Shown here: positions 59,951-64,000 of the stretch, one piece after another
Position numbering within the stretch: the stretch's first letter is position 1
Layout of the letters: every line of letters starts with the position of its first letter
NCBI RefSeq assembly: GCF_002217795.2
Contig: NZ_AP018823.1
Location: 2,790,001 to 2,854,000, forward strand
DNA from: Aquitalea magnusonii
GTDB lineage: Bacteria; Pseudomonadota; Gammaproteobacteria; Burkholderiales; Chromobacteriaceae
Direction: 5' to 3'
Length of the DNA stretch: 64,000 nt
The notes under the pieces: generated by a model
Seen by the model: the letters and a program-made list of their open reading frames with translations, nothing else
What the model was told of the DNA's origin: nothing
Databases searched by the model: none
Program-made: the position numbers and the translations under genes

Positions 59951-60217
59951 ATGCGAAGGAACATGCAAACAGTTTTGGCCATCTTGGAAGGCTGCGAGAA
60001 AGAGCGTGATGGACGTCCTACGTTGGCCTCGGTATGTACTTATGTCGCGGATACCACTGGAGCCGGACATGTCGAACAGGCCTATCACATGACTCTGCTA
60101 GAAAATGGCGGCTTTATTCGCTTGGAAAAGCAAAGCCTAGAGATGATGCGCGATAACCCGTTTGTGTTGTTGACTTGGTCTGGGCATGACCTACTGGAGT
60201 CGCTGAACGCCAAATAG
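59951..60217 (+). CDS. DUF2513-like protein, plus-strand moron
   Basis: 88 residues from ATG 59951 behind AGGAAG: MRRNMQTVLAILEGCEKERD, VEQAYHMTLLENGGFIRLEK and FVLLTWSGHDLLESLNAK. The layout (MxRDMxxVxxIL...YHLxLLxxxGLI...LTWxGHDFL) is that of DUF2513, a winged-helix-like family common on phages and plasmids. It is on the opposite strand from the head operon that surrounds it and has its own leader, so it is likely a moron expressed in the lysogen. Confidence 0.7.
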   Translation: MRRNMQTVLAILEGCEKERDGRPTLASVCTYVADTTGAGHVEQAYHMTLLENGGFIRLEKQSLEMMRDNPFVLLTWSGHDLLESLNAK

Positions 60218-60255
60218 GCTCAGGAACAACGGTTTGAGAACTTACGGGGAACATC

Positions 60256-60522
60256 ATGAAGAAAGTACGGGTAAGCATTTATGATCCTGGTGATCGGTGT
60301 ACATACGATTTGGACCTGACGCAGGATGACATGTTGGCGCTGTGGAATATGAAAAACCTGAAGAAGCACCTGATCGACTTGCCGAGCATCGGCGGCAACG
60401 CCAACCTGTCTGGCAATCAGGTTCACATCATGTACCGGAGTGGTGGAGGCATGGAGAGCATCGGGGTAAATTTCTTCACACTGAAGAAGATTTTGGAAGA
60501 GGCGCTCCCGTCATTCAATTGA
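60256..60522 (+). CDS. Small unknown protein, plus-strand moron
   Basis: 88 residues: KKVRVSIYDPGDRCTYDLDL, TQDDMLALWNMKNLKKHLID and NQVHIMYRSGGGMESIGVNF. GGGGAAC precedes the ATG. It lies 38 bp after the DUF2513 gene and is followed by a terminator, so the two form a small operon. No family recognised. Confidence 0.6.
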   Translation: MKKVRVSIYDPGDRCTYDLDLTQDDMLALWNMKNLKKHLIDLPSIGGNANLSGNQVHIMYRSGGGMESIGVNFFTLKKILEEALPSFN

Positions 60523-60603
60523 CCCGCGCAGCAAGGCGTTTAAAACCCGTTTAATTTTGACGATACCCCATCCGGCAGTATCACCCCCGCAGCCAGACAG
60601 CAA

Positions 60604-60626
60604 AAACGCGCCAAAACGGCGCGTTT
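60604..60626 (+). terminator. Terminator of the plus-strand moron pair (bidirectional-looking)
   Basis: AAACGCGCC, loop AAAAC, GGCGCGTTT then CTCGTT. It lies between the convergent moron gene and the gpG stop, about 80 bp after the former. Confidence 0.7.
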
Positions 60627-60640
60627 CTCGTTGCTGACCC

Positions 60641-61135
60641 TCAGTCCCCAACCACTCCGCGCAGGTAGTCGTTCATCGTTGCTTCGATCTCGTCGACGTC
60701 CTGGTCGGTTAGCAGCAGGAACGGCCGAGCAGGGATATTCGACCCTGGGTGGTTGACCTTCTTCACTACCCGCCCACCGAAGGCGAGCGCCTTCTTGTTG
60801 CGTGGCCGGATTTCATGCGGCCGAGTCTGGCCGCCGAACTGGTGGATGGCAGCGTATTTGACATTGGTGCCGACCACGGCGTTGTCGTTGTCGCTGGCCG
60901 GGACGATAGAGGAAGCGAGTCGACCAGTAGCCTGCAGTATCTTGCCACCGGCCCGGCGCGGGTTGGGTTTCAGCCCCTGCCATTTCGGCCTACCCTCCTG
61001 GGCGAAGTTTTCCTCGACCGCATCGGCCATAATCCCGGCGATGGCCCGCATGACCGGTGCGCGATGGGTGACAGCCTGCTCCAGCCGCTCCAGCGTCTGC
61101 ATAACCCCGCTGCAGTCGATCTTGATGTCAATCAT
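60641..61135 (-). CDS. Virion morphogenesis protein (Mu gpG)
   Basis: 164 residues: CSGVMQTLERLEQAVTHRAP, FAQEGRPKWQGLKPNPRRAG, LQATGRLASSIVPASDNDNA and NVKYAAIHQFGGQTRPHEIR match phage virion morphogenesis family gpG, involved in tail completion/head joining. Its start overlaps the gp30-like stop. Confidence 0.9.
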   Translation of the reverse strand: MIDIKIDCSGVMQTLERLEQAVTHRAPVMRAIAGIMADAVEENFAQEGRPKWQGLKPNPRRAGGKILQATGRLASSIVPASDNDNAVVGTNVKYAAIHQFGGQTRPHEIRPRNKKALAFGGRVVKKVNHPGSNIPARPFLLLTDQDVDEIEATMNDYLRGVVGD

Positions 61136-61968
61136 CGGCTTGCCTGCTCCTGGACGAATTGCCGGGCCAGCTCCGGCGGGTAGCGACTGAGGTCCGGCTG
61201 GTACGCCGCCAAGCCGGGATTGAAGCCAAAGCCGGCATCGGCCATGAAGCGCTTGCCAGTGGCCGGGTCATTGAAGGCTATGGCAGGCCGGGTATTACCT
61301 TGGCGGTCAATAGGCTGCTCGACCGTTTCCAACCGCCCCTCGCTGCTCGATGTAGCCAGACCCAGCCGGTCCATCTCGCGTTGACTGCGGGTACGCACCC
61401 GGCAGCGGCAGTTCCAGCCGTTGGGCGGGTAGAAGGTGCGCCAGAACGGGTCGTCATAGCGGAACACCCGGCCGTGCAGGCTGCGATGCGCCGGCCGGGT
61501 GCGGTTGTCCATCACCGCCACGTACTCCCAGTACGGGCGAAACTCGGCGTTGGCCAGCTGCTCCTGGAAGCGCCCCGCCATGTAGGACGACTGCAGGTTG
61601 GTGCGGAAGATCGTTTCCAGGCGGCGTGGGTTGAGGCGCTTGCCGTGGATCTCGCCAGTCTCCTGGTCAACGATCCGGCCCTTGCCCCACCAGCCCTTGG
61701 CCTCCAGCAGCGGTTGCAGACGGTTCTGGAAGTCGGCCAGGGTTTCGCCGTTGTTTAACGCGTCGGTGAGTGCGCCGCGAACGTCGGTCAGCACGTCGAG
61801 TTTGGTCACCCCGGCCACGGTGAACGCCTTGGCGTGCGCCTCGGCCCACACGTCCTGCCACTTGAAGCCAATGGCGTAGCCCTTGCTCTCGAAGTAGGCG
61901 ATGGCCTCCTCGGGCGGCAGGCCGATGGCGAAGGACAGGTCAACCTGGCTGGCGTCAGGTGTGGCCAT
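61132..61968 (-). CDS. Head morphogenesis protein (Mu gp30/gpF, SPP1 gp7-like)
   Basis: 278 residues. VDLSFAIGLPPEEAIAYFES, RRLETIFRTNLQSSYMAGRF and the C-terminal signature RTRPAHRSLHGRVFRYDDPF, FYPPNGWNCRCRVRTRSQRE define the gpF/SPP1 gp7 minor head protein. It binds the portal region. Overlaps the portal gene by 14 bp. Confidence 0.92.
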   Translation of the reverse strand: MATPDASQVDLSFAIGLPPEEAIAYFESKGYAIGFKWQDVWAEAHAKAFTVAGVTKLDVLTDVRGALTDALNNGETLADFQNRLQPLLEAKGWWGKGRIVDQETGEIHGKRLNPRRLETIFRTNLQSSYMAGRFQEQLANAEFRPYWEYVAVMDNRTRPAHRSLHGRVFRYDDPFWRTFYPPNGWNCRCRVRTRSQREMDRLGLATSSSEGRLETVEQPIDRQGNTRPAIAFNDPATGKRFMADAGFGFNPGLAAYQPDLSRYPPELARQFVQEQASR

Positions 61969-63559
61969 TCAAGCGCCCCCACACGTCGGCGACGAAGATC
62001 GCGCGCGCCAACAGATCGGCAATGGCGCTATCGTCCATGTCCGGGTATGCCGCCACCAGCGATTCGAGCGCGTCGTCGGGCGTCGCGCCGTCGCGGATCG
62101 CCTGGATTACCGGCGCGAGCAGCTGCTCCATCCCAGTGTTGATCGCGTCGGCCGGAAGGTTGTCGGCGGCCGTGTCGAGCACGGCTTGGTCGGGATAAAC
62201 CACCTCGCCCTGGGCATTGGTCAGTACGGCGTGGTATTGCAGGCTGGCGGCCGCCGTTTGCGCTGGTTTTGGCACCGGGCGTAGCTCCGGCGGCAGCGCC
62301 ATTTCTGGACGCGGCGCGGTGAGCACCTCTTCGCCTTCCTGCGCCTGCGGGATGGCCAGCTTGTCGTGCACCCACTTCACCGGCACCTTGACCCCCAGCC
62401 CAACCAAGTTTGGCAGTACCTCAGCGTACAGCTTCAGGTCTTCCGGCTTGCGAGTGTCGAACTCCAGGCGAGGCAGACGGCGCGGGTCCACCTGGCCGAA
62501 GTTGAGCACCGCCATCGGGTACAGCAGGTCGCGGGTCAGCGTGCCCTCCAGTTGGCGCGCATCGCTCACCGTCAGATCGTGGCGCACCTCGTTGTGGACG
62601 TTGCCGAGCGCGTTGGTCGACGACTTGCCGTCGGCCTGGCTGGTCAACGTGCCACCGAGGATCGCCTTGGACTGCGAGCGCTCGCACCAGCCAATCATCG
62701 CCTCGAACGGCTCCTCGCTGCCCTGGGCGGCGTTCTGGAATTCGATCAGCATGCCATCCGGGATGATACCGGCCGCGTTGTGGCCGATCTCGGCCACCGC
62801 GCGCAGCAGCGTCGCCTTCTCCTGGTTGGTCGCGCCGGCCGGGTACTTGCCGACCCGCAGCGGTAAGCCGTAGATCTCCAGGAACTCGGCCAGATCGCGC
62901 ACCGAGTAGTTCTTGAACAGGTATGGCCACGCCAGCACGCGGTGCAGGCCGGCGCGGGTCAGGTAGCCGGACTTGGCCTTGTGCTTGTGGATGACCCAAC
63001 CGAACTTCCACGGCTCGGCCCCTTCGGTGCTGCCGTCGCGCAGGCGCAGCGCGTTGCCGTCATGCGGCAGCGTCTGGAACCAGCGCTGCGGCCGCTGGGT
63101 GAGGCTTTGCGGCAGCCAGTCGCTGCCGAGCCGCTGCCAGGCAATCTCCAGCGCGGAAAAGCCGTGGCCGATGCCATCCAGGCAGTCGAGCAGCACGTCG
63201 TCCCAATCCGGCAGATCGGTCAGCCACTCCTGTAGCTGCTCGGCCTGCTTCTTCTCGGCCGCACTGGCGTTGCGCGGCGGCGCGATACGCCAGTCGAGCG
63301 TCAGGATGGCGCGCTTGCGCTTGCTCATCTCGGCGAAGATGTGGGCGTCCTTTTCCTCCATGTCGGTGAACAGGTCGGCCTGGGCGGCCAGTTGGCCCTG
63401 CTCGGCCTCTTCCAGAATGTGGTGCAGCTTCTGCGGTGTCAGGCCGCGCGATGGGTGCTCCGCGAACTCGCGCGTCACCCAGCCGACACGGGCAGTCTGC
63501 GGTTCGGTCAACACTTCGCGCTGGATGGGGTTGCCGTGCTGATCAAGAATTTGCGGCAT
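61955..63559 (-). CDS. Portal protein (Mu gp29, DUF935)
   Basis: 534 residues from ATG 63559 (MPQILDQHGNPIQREVLTEP) behind AGGAG. LTPQKLHHILEEAEQGQLAA, DLFTDMEEKDAHIFAEMSKR, RKRAILTLDWRIAPPRN and LAWPYLFKNYSVRDLAEFLE are DUF935 landmarks. Forms the ring through which DNA enters. The start overlaps the terminase stop. Confidence 0.95.
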   Translation of the reverse strand: MPQILDQHGNPIQREVLTEPQTARVGWVTREFAEHPSRGLTPQKLHHILEEAEQGQLAAQADLFTDMEEKDAHIFAEMSKRKRAILTLDWRIAPPRNASAAEKKQAEQLQEWLTDLPDWDDVLLDCLDGIGHGFSALEIAWQRLGSDWLPQSLTQRPQRWFQTLPHDGNALRLRDGSTEGAEPWKFGWVIHKHKAKSGYLTRAGLHRVLAWPYLFKNYSVRDLAEFLEIYGLPLRVGKYPAGATNQEKATLLRAVAEIGHNAAGIIPDGMLIEFQNAAQGSEEPFEAMIGWCERSQSKAILGGTLTSQADGKSSTNALGNVHNEVRHDLTVSDARQLEGTLTRDLLYPMAVLNFGQVDPRRLPRLEFDTRKPEDLKLYAEVLPNLVGLGVKVPVKWVHDKLAIPQAQEGEEVLTAPRPEMALPPELRPVPKPAQTAAASLQYHAVLTNAQGEVVYPDQAVLDTAADNLPADAINTGMEQLLAPVIQAIRDGATPDDALESLVAAYPDMDDSAIADLLARAIFVADVWGRLNGHT

Positions 63560-63570
63560 ATTTGTCACTC

Positions 63571-64000
63571 CTACCACGCCCCGGCAGAGAAGCTGCCGAA
63601 GTCATCATCGGCACCGCTGGCACGCGGCACCGGGGTGTATTCGATCTGGCCGCCGCCGGACAACGCCCCGGCCCACAGCATGTGCAGGGCGTCGGGACCG
63701 TCGTCGTGGTCGGCCTTGGGGAAATGGCGCAGCTGCTCGATCAGCGTGTGCTGGCTCGGGTGCAGCCGGATCAGGCCGTTGGCCATGTGCGGCTGCAGTG
63801 TCTCGATGCGCAGCAGCTTGTCGCCGTGCGGATTGACCGCGCGGGCCGGTACCGGGATGCCACGCTGGGCCGAGCGCTTCACCAGTTCGGTGCGCATGAA
63901 CTCCTGGAACTGCACCGACTCGACCAGCCACAGCACGCAGCGGTACTCGGCCTGAAAGGCGATCACGTCTTCGATGATGCGGTCAGGCAGGCGCTTGCGG
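63571..64000 (-). CDS. Terminase large subunit, C-terminal part (Mu gp28), runs off the window
   Basis: About 143 residues visible: RLPDRIIEDVIAFQAEYRCV, LWLVESVQFQEFMRTELVKR, LQPHMANGLIRLHPSQHTLI and FPKADHDDGPDALHMLWAGA. The DDGPDALHMLW segment is the final nuclease-domain motif of gp28-type terminases. The ATPase domain is beyond base 64000. Confidence 0.9.
   Translation of the reverse strand, partial: RKRLPDRIIEDVIAFQAEYRCVLWLVESVQFQEFMRTELVKRSAQRGIPVPARAVNPHGDKLLRIETLQPHMANGLIRLHPSQHTLIEQLRHFPKADHDDGPDALHMLWAGALSGGGQIEYTPVPRASGADDDFGSFSAGAW

Larger units (their letters stand above)
42052..64000. mobile_element. Mu-like transposable prophage, right portion
   Basis: Late genes in Mu order, read on the minus strand: terminase (partial), DUF935 portal, gp30-like, gpG, gpI, decoration, gpT, DUF1320, DUF1834, DUF2635, sheath, tube, chaperone, tape measure, gpN, gpP, gpV, gp46, gp47, gp48, fibre, com and a methylase. 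The inferred right end is TGTAACGCGGCGC at 42052, similar in form to the Mu right end and followed by iterated repeats. The left end and early region lie beyond 64000. Confidence 0.88.

Noticed and set aside
1..64000. CRISPR array, tRNA or rRNA genes
   Set aside because: No regularly spaced short repeats, and no tRNA or rRNA sequence recognised. The repeats present are Rhs cores, IS copies and one long duplication.

Overview
The window looks like chromosomal DNA of a GC-rich betaproteobacterium. The dadA-dadX pair with a divergent Lrp-type regulator, a TPP-riboswitch-controlled thiamine ABC transporter, a VgrG remnant and a Mu-like prophage suggest Chromobacteriaceae (Chromobacterium/Aquitalea/Vogesella-like). 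That placement is inference; no rRNA or tRNA gene is present.

Region 1 (1-26.0 kb, nearly all minus strand) is a polymorphic-toxin graveyard and reservoir. Truncated copies of one GC-rich Rhs YD-repeat core are each followed, after the conserved DPxGL junction, by a different AT-rich C-terminal tip. The tips include a deaminase-like domain, several HNH/Endo VII-type nucleases (WHH, AHH, GHH and HH variants) and one of unknown type. Each tip is followed by a small immunity-like gene (Imm10-, Imm11/DUF1629-, Imm21-, SUKH- and DUF2750-like, and unknowns). The array has been shaped by duplication (a 1.7-kb segment occurs twice), IS insertion, nonsense and frameshift mutation. Two same-orientation IS3-family copies (8657-9888 and 21516-22748) bracket 14.1 kb. 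The outer flanks read as two halves of one effector gene next to an Imm21 gene, with a 3-bp duplicated CCC, so the bracketed block behaves like a composite transposon inserted into a toxin/immunity operon. That operon begins with a VgrG pseudogene (24.6-26.0 kb).

Region 2 (26.2-38.7 kb) is ordinary chromosome: alanine catabolism (dadX, dadA, Lrp regulator), a soluble PAS chemoreceptor, a YbaK-type protein, a thiBPQ-like operon with a TPP riboswitch and an embedded GNAT gene, an exported basic protein, and a DUF1800/DUF1501 secreted pair.

Region 3 (38.9-42.05 kb) is a junction zone: a BRO-N-like gene preceded by a long hairpin-rich segment, then two AT-rich plus-strand genes arranged like integron gene cassettes. 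A well-formed attC-like site precedes the first, whose product carries a HEPN-like RX5H motif.

Region 4 (about 42.05 kb to beyond 64 kb) is a Mu-like transposable prophage, inverted in this window. Its probable right end with iterated transposase-site-like repeats is at 42052-42148. Reading rightwards from it come a Dam-type methylase overlapped by com, tail fibre genes, baseplate, tape measure, a frameshifted chaperone, tail tube and sheath, the head genes (gpT, decoration protein, gpI protease with nested scaffold, gpG, gp30-like), the portal and the C-terminus of the terminase. Two plus-strand moron genes interrupt the head operon. Early genes lie outside the window.
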